NCBI RefSeq assembly: GCF_000308815.1
Contig: NZ_BAFX01000023.1
Location: 50,786 to 114,785 of the forward strand
Length of the DNA: 64,000 nucleotides
Direction: 5' to 3'
Source: Nocardia concava NBRC 100430
GTDB taxonomy: Bacteria; Actinomycetota; Actinomycetes; Mycobacteriales; Mycobacteriaceae
In this document: positions 47,919-57,409 of the stretch, one piece after another
Numbering within the stretch: position 1 is the stretch's first letter
Layout of the letters: every line of letters starts with the position of its first letter
The notes under the pieces: model-generated
What the model saw: only the letters and a program-made list of their open reading frames with translations
What the model was told of the DNA's origin: nothing
Database searches by the model: none
Program-made: the position numbers and the translations under genes

Positions 47919-50900
47919 ATGGCAACCGAAGGTTTCGTGCGTCGCCCGCGTATCGCCCCACCGCGTGCGCCGGGTGGTGAGATGGCGCTGACGGCACCGC
48001 CGGAGATCCCGCGCCCCGTGCCCGCGCCGCTGATGAGCAAGCTGATGCCGGTGGTCATGGTGGTCGCCATGATCGGCATGCTCGCCATGATGTCGCTGAT
48101 GGGCCGCTCCATGCTGTCCAACCCGTACATGATGATGATGCCGATGATGATGATCATGTCGATGGCCGGCATGCTCATGGGTCAGCGCGGCTCGTCCAAG
48201 AGCTCCGCGGAGCTGAACGAGGAACGCAAGGACTACTTCCGGTACCTCGACCAGACGCGGCGCGAGGTGCGGCGCACCGGGCAGAAGCAGCTGGAGACGC
48301 TGATCTGGAGCCATCCGGAACCGTCGGATCTGCCGTCCATCGTGGGCACCCGGCGCATGTGGGAGCGGCGACCCAACGATCCGGACTTCGGGCATGTGCG
48401 GGTCGGGATCGGCACGCATCGGCTCGCCGCCAAGCTGGCGCGGCCGGAGACCGGTCCGCTCGAGGATCTGGAGCCGGTGTCCACCGTCGCGTTGCGGCGT
48501 TTCGTACGAACGCATTCCGTGGTGCACCACCTGCCGACCGCGGTGTCGTTGCGCGCCTTCCCGGCCATCAATATCGAGGGTCCGGCCGAGGACACGCGCG
48601 GGCTGGTGTGGTCGATGCTGATGGAGCTCACCGCGTTTCACGGGCCCGATCATGTGGCGGTCGCCATTGTCACCGCCGAACCCGACTGCGAGGCCTGGTC
48701 CTGGGCGAAGTGGCTGCCGCACGTGCAGCACGCCACCGAGCGTGACGGCATGGGCGCGGCCCGCATGATCTATGGCTCGCTGGGTGAGCTGGAGACGGCG
48801 CTGGCCGACGACCTGCTCGAGCGCGGGCGGTTCATGCGCAATCCGCAGCCGACCGCGGGGCGGCTGCACCTGGTCGTGGTCATCGACGACGGATATGTCA
48901 GCGGCAGTGAGCGTTTGATCAGCGAGTCCGGTCTGGACGCGGTCACCGTCATCGACGTGAGCTCGGCCGAGAACAGCCTGGCCGCGCGGCGCGGGCTGCA
49001 GCTGGTCGCCGCCGGGGGCGAGGTGTTCGCCAAGAGCGCGGCGGGCACCGAGAAGTTCGCCAATGCCGACAGCGTGACACTCGCCGAGGTGGAGGCGTTC
49101 TCGCGCAGCCTGGCGCGGTACCGGATCGCCACCGCGGCGCAGATCGTGAGCCTGGGCGACAACACCTCCGCCGCCGACCCGGGTCTGATGAACCTGCTCA
49201 AGATTCCGGATGCGGCGCAGATCGATCCGGCCAAGGTGTGGCGGCCGCGCGCGGGGCGTGAGCGGTTGCGGGTGCCGATCGGCATCACCCCGGACGGGAC
49301 GCCGGTCGAGATCGACATCAAGGAATCGGCCGAGAACGGTATGGGCCCGCACGGTCTGTGCATCGGCGCGACCGGTTCGGGTAAGTCGGAATTCCTTCGC
49401 ACGCTGATTCTTTCGATGGTCACCACGCACTCGCCGGATCAGCTGAACCTGATCCTGGTCGACTTCAAGGGTGGCGCGACCTTCCTCGGCATGGATCCGC
49501 TGCCGCACGTGGCGGCGGTCATCACCAACCTGGAAGAGGAGCTCGAGCTCGTCGACCGTATGCGCGACGCGCTCGCCGGTGAGATGAACCGGCGGCAGGA
49601 ACTGCTGCGCTCGGCCGGCAACTTCGCCAATGTCGTCGAGTACGAGAAGGCGCGCGCGGCCGGCGTGCCGCTGGATCCGCTGCCCGCGCTGTTCGTGGTC
49701 ATCGACGAGTTCTCCGAATTGCTCTCGCAGAAGCCGGATTTCGCGGATCTGTTCGTGATGATCGGCCGACTGGGCCGATCGCTGCACGTCCACCTGCTGC
49801 TCGCCTCGCAGCGGCTGGAGGAGAACAAGATGCGCGGGCTCGACTCGCACCTGTCGTATCGGATCGGTCTGCGTACGTTCTCCGCCAACGAATCTCGCGC
49901 GGTGCTGGGTATCACCGACGCCTACCATCTGCCGGGTATTCCGGGCTCGGGTTATCTGAAGAGCGACGCCTCGGATCCGTTGCGGTTCAACGCGACCTAC
50001 GTTTCCGGGCCCTATGTCGCGCCGCGTGCCGCGCGGCAGGCCGCCGACGGCACCACCGTCGTGGAAGCGCCGCCGCGGGAGTTCACCGCCGGGCAGGTCG
50101 AGATTCTCGAGCAGCCCGAACCCGAGACGCCGTTCGATCCGCTGGATCTGCTGCCGCCCCCGCCGCCCAGCGCGGACGAGGGGCTGCCCGACAGCCTGCT
50201 GCAGACCGTCGTGAAACGCCTGACCGGGCACGGCCGTCCGGCGCACGAGGTGTGGCTGCCGCCGCTCGAGGAATCCCCGACCGTGGACATGCTGCTGCCG
50301 GATCCGGACTGGCGTTCGCCGGTCAACCGGCACGGACAACTGTGGATGCCGATCGGCATCATCGACAAGCCGTACGAGCAGCGTCGTGACGTGCTGACCA
50401 TCAATCTGGCCGGCGCGCAGGGCAATGTCGCGGTTGTCGGTGGTCCGCAGTCCGGCAAGTCGACCACGCTGCGCACCATCATCATGTCCGCGGCGGCCAC
50501 CCACACGCCCGAGCAAGTGCAGTTCTACTGCCTGGACTTCGGTGGTGGCTCCATGGCCGGTCTGGTCGGGCTGCCGCACGTGGGTTCGGTTGCGGGCAAG
50601 ATGGATTCGGACCGGGTGCGGCGCACCATCGCCGAGCTCACCACGCTGCTGCGCGAGCGCGAGGAGCGGTTCGCGGCGCAGGGCATCGAATCCATGGCCG
50701 AGTTCCGGCGGCGCAAGCACGACGCCATGGCCGCGGGGCAGGCCGACAACCCGGTGCTGGCCGACCGGTTCGGCGACGTTTTCCTGGTCATCGACAACTG
50801 GCAGGTCGTGCGCGAGGAGTTCGACAGCCTGGAGCCGCAGGTCGGACAGCTTGCCGCACAGGGGCTTTCGTACGGCATCCACGTCATCCTGGGCGCCAAC

Positions 50901-51941
50901 CGGTGGGGTGAGATCCGCGCCTCGGTGAAGGACATGATCGGTACCCGCATCGAGCTGCGCCTGGGTGACCCCTCGGACTCCGAGATGGGCCGCCGGGTCG
51001 CGGTCAACGTGCCGTTGAACCGGCCCGGCCGCGGTCTCACCGCCGACCAGCTGCACATGCTCATCGCCATGCCGCGCCTGGACTCCGACACCAACGCCCA
51101 GAACCTGGCCGAGGGTGTGGCCGCCGCGCGCACCGAGATGCAGGCCATCTGGGGCGAGCGCCGTGCGCCCGAGGTGCGCACGCTGCCCGGTAGCGTCCCG
51201 CGCGAGCACGTACTGGACCTCATCCGCCGCGACGGCATTCAGCAGAGCCCCACCAAGGTGGCCATCGGCATCGGCGAATCCGAGCTGCAGCCGATCGTCC
51301 TGGACTTCGGCGCCGACCCGCACTTCATGGTCTTCTCCGAGGTCGAGTCCGGCAAAACCACGGTGCTGCGCAACATCATTCGCGGCATCGCGGAGAGCTC
51401 CAACGCCGACACCGCCCGCGTCATCCTCATCGACTACCGCCGCACCCTGCTGGGCGTCCTGGAGGGCGACCAGCTCGCCGGCTACTCCACGTCCTCGCAG
51501 ACCTGCGGCGGCATGATCAAGGAAGTGGTCAACTACCTCTCCAAGCGCATCCCCGGCTCGGACATCACCCCGCAGCAGCTGCGCGACCGAGACTGGTGGA
51601 CCGGCCCCGAAATCTACGTCGTGGTCGACGACTACGACATGGTCGTAGCGGGCGGAAACCCCCTGGGCGCCTTGGTAGAACTCCTCCCACAAGCCCGAGA
51701 CATCGGCCTCCACGTCGTAATCTCCCGCAACATGGGCGGCATCTCCCGAGCCCTCTACGACCAGGTCCTGGGTTCCATGAAGAACCTCTCGGTCCCGGCC
51801 CTGCTCATGAGCGGCTCCCGAGACGAGGGCAAGCTGATCGGCGACATCCGCCCCATGCGCCTCCCACCCGGCCGAGGCATCCTCTGGTCCCGCTCCCGCG
51901 GCGACGAAATGATCCAAGTAGCCGACCTCCCCTCGATGTAA
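47919..51941 (+). CDS. eccC: EccC, ESX FtsK/SpoIIIE-type ATPase
   Basis: A 1,340-residue EccC. Two transmembrane helices near residues 42-90 are unusually Met-rich (MMMMPMMMIMSMAGM). Three ATPase domains follow: D1 Walker A GATGSGKSEF (~482) with VVIDEFSELL; D2 GGPQSGKSTTL (~841) with LVIDNWQVV; D3 EVESGKTTVL (~1140) with VVVDDYDMV. D3 lacks the first Gly of the P-loop, so it is degenerate. EccC powers export and reads substrate signals. It follows mycP by 21 bases. Confidence 0.95.
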   Translation: MATEGFVRRPRIAPPRAPGGEMALTAPPEIPRPVPAPLMSKLMPVVMVVAMIGMLAMMSLMGRSMLSNPYMMMMPMMMIMSMAGMLMGQRGSSKSSAELNEERKDYFRYLDQTRREVRRTGQKQLETLIWSHPEPSDLPSIVGTRRMWERRPNDPDFGHVRVGIGTHRLAAKLARPETGPLEDLEPVSTVALRRFVRTHSVVHHLPTAVSLRAFPAINIEGPAEDTRGLVWSMLMELTAFHGPDHVAVAIVTAEPDCEAWSWAKWLPHVQHATERDGMGAARMIYGSLGELETALADDLLERGRFMRNPQPTAGRLHLVVVIDDGYVSGSERLISESGLDAVTVIDVSSAENSLAARRGLQLVAAGGEVFAKSAAGTEKFANADSVTLAEVEAFSRSLARYRIATAAQIVSLGDNTSAADPGLMNLLKIPDAAQIDPAKVWRPRAGRERLRVPIGITPDGTPVEIDIKESAENGMGPHGLCIGATGSGKSEFLRTLILSMVTTHSPDQLNLILVDFKGGATFLGMDPLPHVAAVITNLEEELELVDRMRDALAGEMNRRQELLRSAGNFANVVEYEKARAAGVPLDPLPALFVVIDEFSELLSQKPDFADLFVMIGRLGRSLHVHLLLASQRLEENKMRGLDSHLSYRIGLRTFSANESRAVLGITDAYHLPGIPGSGYLKSDASDPLRFNATYVSGPYVAPRAARQAADGTTVVEAPPREFTAGQVEILEQPEPETPFDPLDLLPPPPPSADEGLPDSLLQTVVKRLTGHGRPAHEVWLPPLEESPTVDMLLPDPDWRSPVNRHGQLWMPIGIIDKPYEQRRDVLTINLAGAQGNVAVVGGPQSGKSTTLRTIIMSAAATHTPEQVQFYCLDFGGGSMAGLVGLPHVGSVAGKMDSDRVRRTIAELTTLLREREERFAAQGIESMAEFRRRKHDAMAAGQADNPVLADRFGDVFLVIDNWQVVREEFDSLEPQVGQLAAQGLSYGIHVILGANRWGEIRASVKDMIGTRIELRLGDPSDSEMGRRVAVNVPLNRPGRGLTADQLHMLIAMPRLDSDTNAQNLAEGVAAARTEMQAIWGERRAPEVRTLPGSVPREHVLDLIRRDGIQQSPTKVAIGIGESELQPIVLDFGADPHFMVFSEVESGKTTVLRNIIRGIAESSNADTARVILIDYRRTLLGVLEGDQLAGYSTSSQTCGGMIKEVVNYLSKRIPGSDITPQQLRDRDWWTGPEIYVVVDDYDMVVAGGNPLGALVELLPQARDIGLHVVISRNMGGISRALYDQVLGSMKNLSVPALLMSGSRDEGKLIGDIRPMRLPPGRGILWSRSRGDEMIQVADLPSM

Positions 51942-51954
51942 GAGGCGGTCTTAC

Positions 51955-51988
51955 CCGACGACCTGACTCGCGCGAGTCAGGTCGTCGG
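51955..51988 (+). terminator. 34-bp palindromic terminator after eccC
   Basis: CCGACGACCTGACTCG (51955-51970) and its reverse complement (51973-51988) form a perfect 34-bp palindrome, followed by CGTTTTGG. It ends the eccD-mycP-eccC operon and may also stop the convergent GNAT operon. Confidence 0.8.
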
Positions 51989-52028
51989 CGTTTTGGGACC
52001 GGTTCCCGACCCGGTCGAGGCCTCGAGG

Positions 52029-52694
52029 CTAGCTCGTCGGGCCCGGTTCGGGGACCACGTCGGGGTGGGGGCGGAGGAAGGGGTGTTGGGTGAGGGTCCA
52101 GGTGGGGGTGGAATCTGTTGTCAGGCGGAGTGTTTCGCCCGAGGGGAGGGATAGGGCGGGGCGGGGGTGGGGCCAGGTGGCGGTGCGGCGTTCGAAGAGG
52201 GCTCGGGAGGGGCCGGTGGCTTCGGGGCCCGCTATGCGGGCCAGGCGGAAGCCGGAGCGGAGGTAGTAGGCGTGGAGGGCGGTGTTGGTGGTCCAGGCGT
52301 CGAGGCGGACCCAGGTGCGGTGGCGGAGGTGAGCCAGGTGGGCGGCGTGGGCCAGGAGGGATTCGCCGATGCGGAGGCCGGCGTAGCGGAGGTCGACGAT
52401 CATGTAGTGGATGATCACGGCGTCGGCGAGTTCGCCGGGGGACCAGAGGTTTTCGTCGGCGCGGTCGTTGATGGTGATGGTGCCGGCGGGGTCGCCGTCG
52501 ACCTCGGCGATCCAGGTTTCACCATTGCGTACGGCGTGGGCCACGGACCGGACGAAGGTCTCGATGGGGAGACCGCGCCCGGCCCGGGTCCACTGGTCGC
52601 TCCCGTGTGCGGCCAGCCAGCTCGTACGTTGCAGCCGGAACCGGGTGATGGTTCCTAGATCAGCGAGACCGGCCGGACGCAGGTGCGGGGTCAT
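52029..52694 (-). CDS. GNAT family N-acetyltransferase
   Basis: A 221-residue acetyltransferase. The GNAT core is visible: 'LRPAGLADLGTITRFRLQRT' at the start, VIHYMIVDLRYAG-like motif B, a R-x-G-x-G-like acetyl-CoA turn (RYAGLRIGESLL), and 'HAYYLRSGF' at the end. The substrate is unknown. Its ATG overlaps the stop of the GntR gene, so the regulator and enzyme form an operon. Confidence 0.8.
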   Translation of the reverse strand: MTPHLRPAGLADLGTITRFRLQRTSWLAAHGSDQWTRAGRGLPIETFVRSVAHAVRNGETWIAEVDGDPAGTITINDRADENLWSPGELADAVIIHYMIVDLRYAGLRIGESLLAHAAHLAHLRHRTWVRLDAWTTNTALHAYYLRSGFRLARIAGPEATGPSRALFERRTATWPHPRPALSLPSGETLRLTTDSTPTWTLTQHPFLRPHPDVVPEPGPTS

Positions 52695-53530
52695 GGCGCG
52701 CCGGGTAGCAGAGAATTACCGAAGGAATGGGAATTTCCGGGCGGATAAGGCGAGCCCAGAGTTTTACGAATAATGTCCGTTCCCTCGTCGTCACCCAATT
52801 CGTATGCCAGCCGGTTGCGGGCGGCAGTGGAACGATGCCGGGTCACTCGGGTTATGCGTTCGTGGTTGGCTCCGATACGCAAATGATCGAGCAGAATGGT
52901 GCCCGGACCGACCCCCAGCAGCGCCGCCTCCTCCGCGGTGGCGGGCCGCGCGACGACGGTGTCGCGATGCGCGGTCTCGGCGAAGCCCCGCTCCGCGAGC
53001 CGGCGGGTGGTGCCCTCCGGAATGTCGTGCGGAGCGTCGATTCCCGTGGCCTCGGCCAGATCTCGCGGATAGAAGCTGACCTCCCACGACCACGGCTCGT
53101 TGTCCAGGTACTGCATGATCGTGCGGGACACCACCCACTCGTCACGCGCCACCCCCAGCCAGTGCGCCACCTCCGAACTGGCCGGTTCCATTCTGGCGCT
53201 GAACTGTTTGGACGGCTCCCGGCCCGCCGCGCGCGCTATCTCCGAGAAGATGTCGTGTGCGGCCTTCGGTCTGTCGGGCCGAATATGGTTCGTGACAACC
53301 GATTCCAGCACTTCCTGACTTCGCACGATGGTGCCTCGGGAAGTTGCTGTGTAAACCAGGTTTTCGGCGACCAGGAGTTGAATTGCGTTGCGAGCCGTCG
53401 TAATCGAGACCTGCATCTGTTCGGCCAACTCGTTGTGACTCGGTAGTCGATCGCCCGGTTCCCACTTGCCGGCGCGGATCTCCTCGCGGAGGAGGTCTGC
53501 GATCCGTTGATATCTCGGACCGTCCGCCAT
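52691..53530 (-). CDS. GntR/HutC-type regulator with UTRA domain
   Basis: A 279-residue regulator from ATG at 53530, which has GAGGAGCGAG upstream (the ATG at 53554 does not). Residues 6-75 form the GntR winged helix (RIADLLREEIRAGKWEPGD, LPSHNELAEQ). Then a UTRA ligand domain with 'YLDNEPWSWEVSFYPRDLA' follows. It probably controls itself and the GNAT gene. Confidence 0.88.
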   Translation of the reverse strand: MADGPRYQRIADLLREEIRAGKWEPGDRLPSHNELAEQMQVSITTARNAIQLLVAENLVYTATSRGTIVRSQEVLESVVTNHIRPDRPKAAHDIFSEIARAAGREPSKQFSARMEPASSEVAHWLGVARDEWVVSRTIMQYLDNEPWSWEVSFYPRDLAEATGIDAPHDIPEGTTRRLAERGFAETAHRDTVVARPATAEEAALLGVGPGTILLDHLRIGANHERITRVTRHRSTAARNRLAYELGDDEGTDIIRKTLGSPYPPGNSHSFGNSLLPGAP

Positions 53531-53596
53531 CTCGCTCCTCGGTTGTTGCTTCAAGGCTGTGAAGTCTACTCCGGTGGTTCTACTGTCGTGTAAGGC

Positions 53597-53627
53597 TTGA
53601 CAGCAGCATTCTGAGGTTTATTGTAAT
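53597..53627 (+). promoter_or_regulatory. Candidate promoter for the DUF4254 gene
   Basis: TTGACA at 53597-53602 and TGTAAT at 53622-53627, with a 19-base spacer, upstream of the GTG at 53676. The -35 is a full consensus match; the spacing is long. Confidence 0.45.
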
Positions 53628-53675
53628 GAACGTCCTGAATGCGGTGTTGTTATACGTCGAAGAACGCGAGGCAAC

Positions 53676-54236
53676 GTGGCAGGTTCGGAGACATCAAACA
53701 CGGTCGTTGTGGCATTGCCCGACGTGTCCCCTTCGTATGCGGACATGGAGGTGCGGCCCTCGGCCTCGGGTCTAGTGGCGACGGCACCCGGCCTATTGCC
53801 GACCTCCGACCTACTCCTGCGCGCTTGTCGCGGGCACCGGGTCATCGGCGGACCGCTGCTGTGGTTCGCCCACGACCTCGCGGTGCTGCACGAGCGGCGG
53901 ATCGTCGGTCGTGGCGGCGTCAGCGCGGAGTCCGATCCCACGGCGATCATCGAAAACAAGCGTCGCCGAATCGAATTGGTCATGGCCATTGACGACTGGA
54001 TCGTGCGCTCGGTTCCCCAGCACCGGCTGGGTGCGACCCTGCACACCGAAACGGTCGGATCGGTCATCGATCGGCTCGCCGAGGCGTCCGTCCGTGCCCA
54101 TCACGCGTTGATGACCCTTGACGCGAATGATGAAATGCTGCACGGCGCTTGGCACCATTTAGCTGAATTGTCCGACGCTTACGACGATCTCGTGCGCGAC
54201 GTACTCGCCGGGCGGCGGCGGCTGCCCGCCTGGTAA
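53676..54236 (+). CDS. DUF4254 domain protein
   Basis: A 186-residue helical protein with a GTG start. The core 'ENKRRRIELVMAIDDWI' and ETVGSVIDRLAEASVRAHHA mark DUF4254. The family is known from LPS-biosynthesis-like and Nocardia contexts but has no agreed function. It is a single gene ending in a strong hairpin. Confidence 0.75.
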   Translation: MAGSETSNTVVVALPDVSPSYADMEVRPSASGLVATAPGLLPTSDLLLRACRGHRVIGGPLLWFAHDLAVLHERRIVGRGGVSAESDPTAIIENKRRRIELVMAIDDWIVRSVPQHRLGATLHTETVGSVIDRLAEASVRAHHALMTLDANDEMLHGAWHHLAELSDAYDDLVRDVLAGRRRLPAW

Positions 54237-54251
54237 AAACAAAACACCTGC

Positions 54252-54282
54252 GCGGTCCGGGCCCGAGGGTGGCCCGGACCGC
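54252..54282 (+). terminator. Terminator after the DUF4254 gene
   Basis: Stem GCGGTCCGGGCC / GGCCCGGACCGC (12 bp, 7-base loop), then CATCTGTTTTG. It is a convergent stop for DUF4254 and the pseudokinase gene. Confidence 0.8.
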
Positions 54283-54326
54283 CATCTGTTTTGCCGGAAT
54301 TCAGTGGCGTTCGTTCGAAATGATGA

Positions 54327-56144
54327 TCATTTCGGCAAACGCTGAATCGCGTCGGCCAGTAGTTTTTCCGCTTTGCCGCAAGCGTCCGGTGAATTCGACA
54401 GATCGGACACGGTGACCTTCAACTGTTCCGCATTGTCCTTTTCGGTCGGGCGTACCAGATAGGTCAGATAGCAGTCGTTGGCCGAACGTGCGCCGGTGAC
54501 ATACGCGGTGAATTCTCCGATTCGAACGGTTTCATAGGTCCACTCGCCGCGATCCGGCCGGGACTGGTCGACCAGGTCGACCCGCACCCAGCCGGAACGG
54601 CCCACCGTCGTGCACGCGTGCGGCGTGCGCTGATGGTCGGTGAGCTCGCCCGCGACCTCGCGGATCAGGTTGTCCCGCACCGCCGTACACGGATCCAGGC
54701 GCAGCACCGAACCCGGCGGCAACTGCCGCTGCGGCGCGAACTCGGTGAGCTGCTGGACCACGGCCACCAGGGCCTGCTCGGCCGCGGCGCAGGCGGCGCC
54801 GGGCTGGGCGGCGGGATCGGTCTCCTCGGCCGACATGCGCAGCGCCACGGCATCCCCGGACTGCGTGACGACCACGTTGTCGCACTTGTTGTCCGCGGCG
54901 CCCGCGCTCAGGATGGGCGCCCACGCGACGGTGCGGCCGGTCGGGGTCAGCTGGGACACGCCGATGGCGTGGTCGGGAATGTCGAAGGTGTAATGGACCT
55001 TTCGCTGCGCGGCGTCGGCCACGGTGGTCGCGCAGCCGCCCTCGGGGGTGGACTGCGGATCGCCCGTGCGGGTGCCCAGCTTGCCCGCCACCGCCTTGTC
55101 GAGGACGGCGCAGACATCCAGCAGCCGCAGTTCGGCGGCCGTCAGGTCCAGCGCCGGGTTGGTGCGCGGCTGCGCGTGACCGTCGGTCTGCGACGAGCGG
55201 CTCCAGCCGACCGCCACGCCGCCTACGACCAGCAGTCCGACCACGCCCGCCGCCGCCAAGCCGATGGTGCGGCGGCGCTGACCGGCCAAGCGCGCCAACT
55301 GATCCCGGTACCGGGTCTCCTGTTCGCCGCTCGAGGACCACCATTCGGCGTCCACCCGATGCGACTCCAGGAAATCCAGAACCTCTTGCGGCCAAGCCGA
55401 TTCCGTGGGAATGCGCTCGGCCTGCTCCAGCATCTGCCGCGCGGAGGGGCGATGCGCGGGATCCGCCGCGAGGCAGGATTCCACGAGTTTGCGGAGTGAA
55501 TGCGGGACTGCCTGCAAATCCGGCGTAGCGGACACGGATCCGGTGGCGGCCAGGAGCAGCAGCATGCCGGCCGCGTAGATGTCGGCGGCGGAGGTCACCG
55601 GCTGGCCCTCGGCCTGCTCGGGAGCCTGGAAGGCCACGGCGCTCGGGTCGGGCTCGGCTCCCGGCGGGCGGGCGATGCCGAAATCGATGATGCGCGGGCC
55701 CTGCGGCGTCACGAGGACATTGCCGGGCTTCAGATTCCGGTGCACCAGGACCGCGCGGTGCACCTCGAGCAGGGTCGTGGCCAGACCCGTCGCCAGCAGG
55801 CGCAGGCCGGACAGCGGCAGCGGGCCCTTCTCCGCGATGACGGTCGCCAGATCCGGGGCGGGCAGATACTCGGTGGCCAGCCAGGGCCGGTCGGCGTCCA
55901 GGTCGCTGTCCACCACGGCGCCGATGTGCGCGCCGGTCAACGGCTTACCGGTCTCCAGCTCCCGCTGGAAGCGGGCCCGGAACTCCAGATCATCGGTGTG
56001 CGAGCGCGGAATCCGCTTGACCGCCACCAGCTTTCCGGTCGGCGTCCGGCCCAGCAGCACCCGGCCCATACCGCCGCGGCCGATCACGGCGATCATGTGG
56101 TGCGGGCCGATCCAGCGCGGATCGTCGGGCAGCAGCGCCTTCAT
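54327..56144 (-). CDS. Ser/Thr kinase-like protein, likely pseudokinase
   Basis: A 605-residue membrane protein with a PknB-type kinase fold. The glycine loop (GRGGMGRV), Lys43 (VAVK) and DFG (154-156) are present, but the catalytic loop reads HRNLKPGN: Asp137 is Asn. A transmembrane helix (~293-312) leads to a two-part extracytoplasmic domain with Cys pairs (LLDVCAVLDKAV; LDPCTAVRDNLIREV), like DUF3558. The loss of Asp suggests no phosphotransfer, perhaps only ATP or partner binding. Its ATG overlaps the lipoprotein stop, so the two are coupled. Confidence 0.8.
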   Translation of the reverse strand: MKALLPDDPRWIGPHHMIAVIGRGGMGRVLLGRTPTGKLVAVKRIPRSHTDDLEFRARFQRELETGKPLTGAHIGAVVDSDLDADRPWLATEYLPAPDLATVIAEKGPLPLSGLRLLATGLATTLLEVHRAVLVHRNLKPGNVLVTPQGPRIIDFGIARPPGAEPDPSAVAFQAPEQAEGQPVTSAADIYAAGMLLLLAATGSVSATPDLQAVPHSLRKLVESCLAADPAHRPSARQMLEQAERIPTESAWPQEVLDFLESHRVDAEWWSSSGEQETRYRDQLARLAGQRRRTIGLAAAGVVGLLVVGGVAVGWSRSSQTDGHAQPRTNPALDLTAAELRLLDVCAVLDKAVAGKLGTRTGDPQSTPEGGCATTVADAAQRKVHYTFDIPDHAIGVSQLTPTGRTVAWAPILSAGAADNKCDNVVVTQSGDAVALRMSAEETDPAAQPGAACAAAEQALVAVVQQLTEFAPQRQLPPGSVLRLDPCTAVRDNLIREVAGELTDHQRTPHACTTVGRSGWVRVDLVDQSRPDRGEWTYETVRIGEFTAYVTGARSANDCYLTYLVRPTEKDNAEQLKVTVSDLSNSPDACGKAEKLLADAIQRLPK

Positions 56145-57253
56145 CGCGCACCCGCCATGATCGCGTACTGCGCGGCCGCCAGTTGCCGGATATCGGTCTC
56201 GGTGTTGCTGTAGACCACGGCGACATACTCGCCGCGCGTCACCACGCAGCGGAACCGGCGGGCCTGCACGGATTTCGGGTCCGGGCGGGCGGCCGCCGAG
56301 CAGCGGGCGCCGGGAAGATCGCGGGCATTACGCATCCAGGTGTACTCCGAGTTCTCCGGGTCCTCCGACAGCCAGTCGGCATACGACGTGGCGGCCTTCG
56401 AATCCCGCATCCGATACAGGAATTTGTTGTGGGACACCGCCAGTGCGGTCACCCCGTTGCCGGAATAGGCGGTGAGCTTCCGGGCGGGCTCAGGGGACAG
56501 GGCGGCGTAGGCGCGGATTCCGAAGGCGGCGAAGGTCTTCGGATCGGCGACCGGGTCGCCGGTGCGCACGAGCCGGGTCAGCAGGCCGTCCGGGTCCAGG
56601 GGGACGGTGGCGGGATCCGGCACCGCGGCGGTGTCGAAGCCTGCCAGCTGATCTTCTTGCTTGCGAAACGTGGTCGCGACCAGTGCGGCCAGTCGTGCCG
56701 GATCCGGATCGGGCAACTCGACATAGACGCGAATCACCACGTTCTTCCAGGCCTTCAGACCGGCCAGCTTGCCCGGACCCGCCTCGGCATCGAGCCGAGC
56801 CATCTCGGTGGCCGCAGCGGCGGCGGACGCCTCGTCACGGAAAGCGGTGAGGGACACCGCCAGATACTTCTGCGGGCCCGCGGCATTGTCGGCGCGGTTC
56901 GCGGCCGCGAGACCGAAGGAACCGACCACGCCGAAGGAGACGGCGATCGTCCGCTGCCGGGGAGAGAACGCGGTCTCGTGCAATCCCCGGTCGTCCGCGG
57001 ACACGCCGCCGCCTCGCACCGTCGTCAGTTCACCATCGATATCGGTAGGGAAGACGATGTGGTCGGCCAACCGCAGCGATTCGGCGAAAATACCGCGACC
57101 GCGGCTCGGTGTCCGGTCGAAGTCATTGTCGCCGGGGACGGTCGAATACGGCCCGAAATCCGGCGGGGGAGCATCGTTCCCGCACGCCGCGACCAGAATC
57201 ACCACCGCCACACCCATTCCGGCCACGGACCATCGCCGGAACCACAGACGCAT
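56141..57253 (-). CDS. DUF7373-like lipoprotein coupled to pseudokinase
   Basis: A 370-residue lipoprotein with lipobox LVAAC after a 24-residue signal (MRLWFRRWSVAGMGVAVVIL). It shares with the other four the pattern SLRLADHIVFPTDIDGELT-like early segment, DPDGLLTRLVR and a LAAAQYAIMAGAR end. It is the most diverged of the five. It overlaps the pseudokinase gene by 4 bases, so the two proteins are probably partners. Confidence 0.7.
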   Translation of the reverse strand: MRLWFRRWSVAGMGVAVVILVAACGNDAPPPDFGPYSTVPGDNDFDRTPSRGRGIFAESLRLADHIVFPTDIDGELTTVRGGGVSADDRGLHETAFSPRQRTIAVSFGVVGSFGLAAANRADNAAGPQKYLAVSLTAFRDEASAAAAATEMARLDAEAGPGKLAGLKAWKNVVIRVYVELPDPDPARLAALVATTFRKQEDQLAGFDTAAVPDPATVPLDPDGLLTRLVRTGDPVADPKTFAAFGIRAYAALSPEPARKLTAYSGNGVTALAVSHNKFLYRMRDSKAATSYADWLSEDPENSEYTWMRNARDLPGARCSAAARPDPKSVQARRFRCVVTRGEYVAVVYSNTETDIRQLAAAQYAIMAGAR

Positions 57254-57409
57254 GCGTTAACCCTCATCACCGGACAGCCGCGGGCCGCCGAACCATCCGA
57301 ACCCGCACCGCGCCGAACCGACCGGCGCGAGCCACAAATTAGCACCGCATCGGTGCCGTGTCATGTGCGAGCGAGGGGGCTGAACTTCCTGCCGCCGAAC
57401 GGATTCGAT

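Noticed and set aside
46686..51917. 1,743-codon open frame on the minus strand opposite mycP and eccC
   Set aside because: It mirrors the highly biased eccC/mycP codons, has low-complexity His/Arg/Gly content and no domain; it is an antisense shadow.
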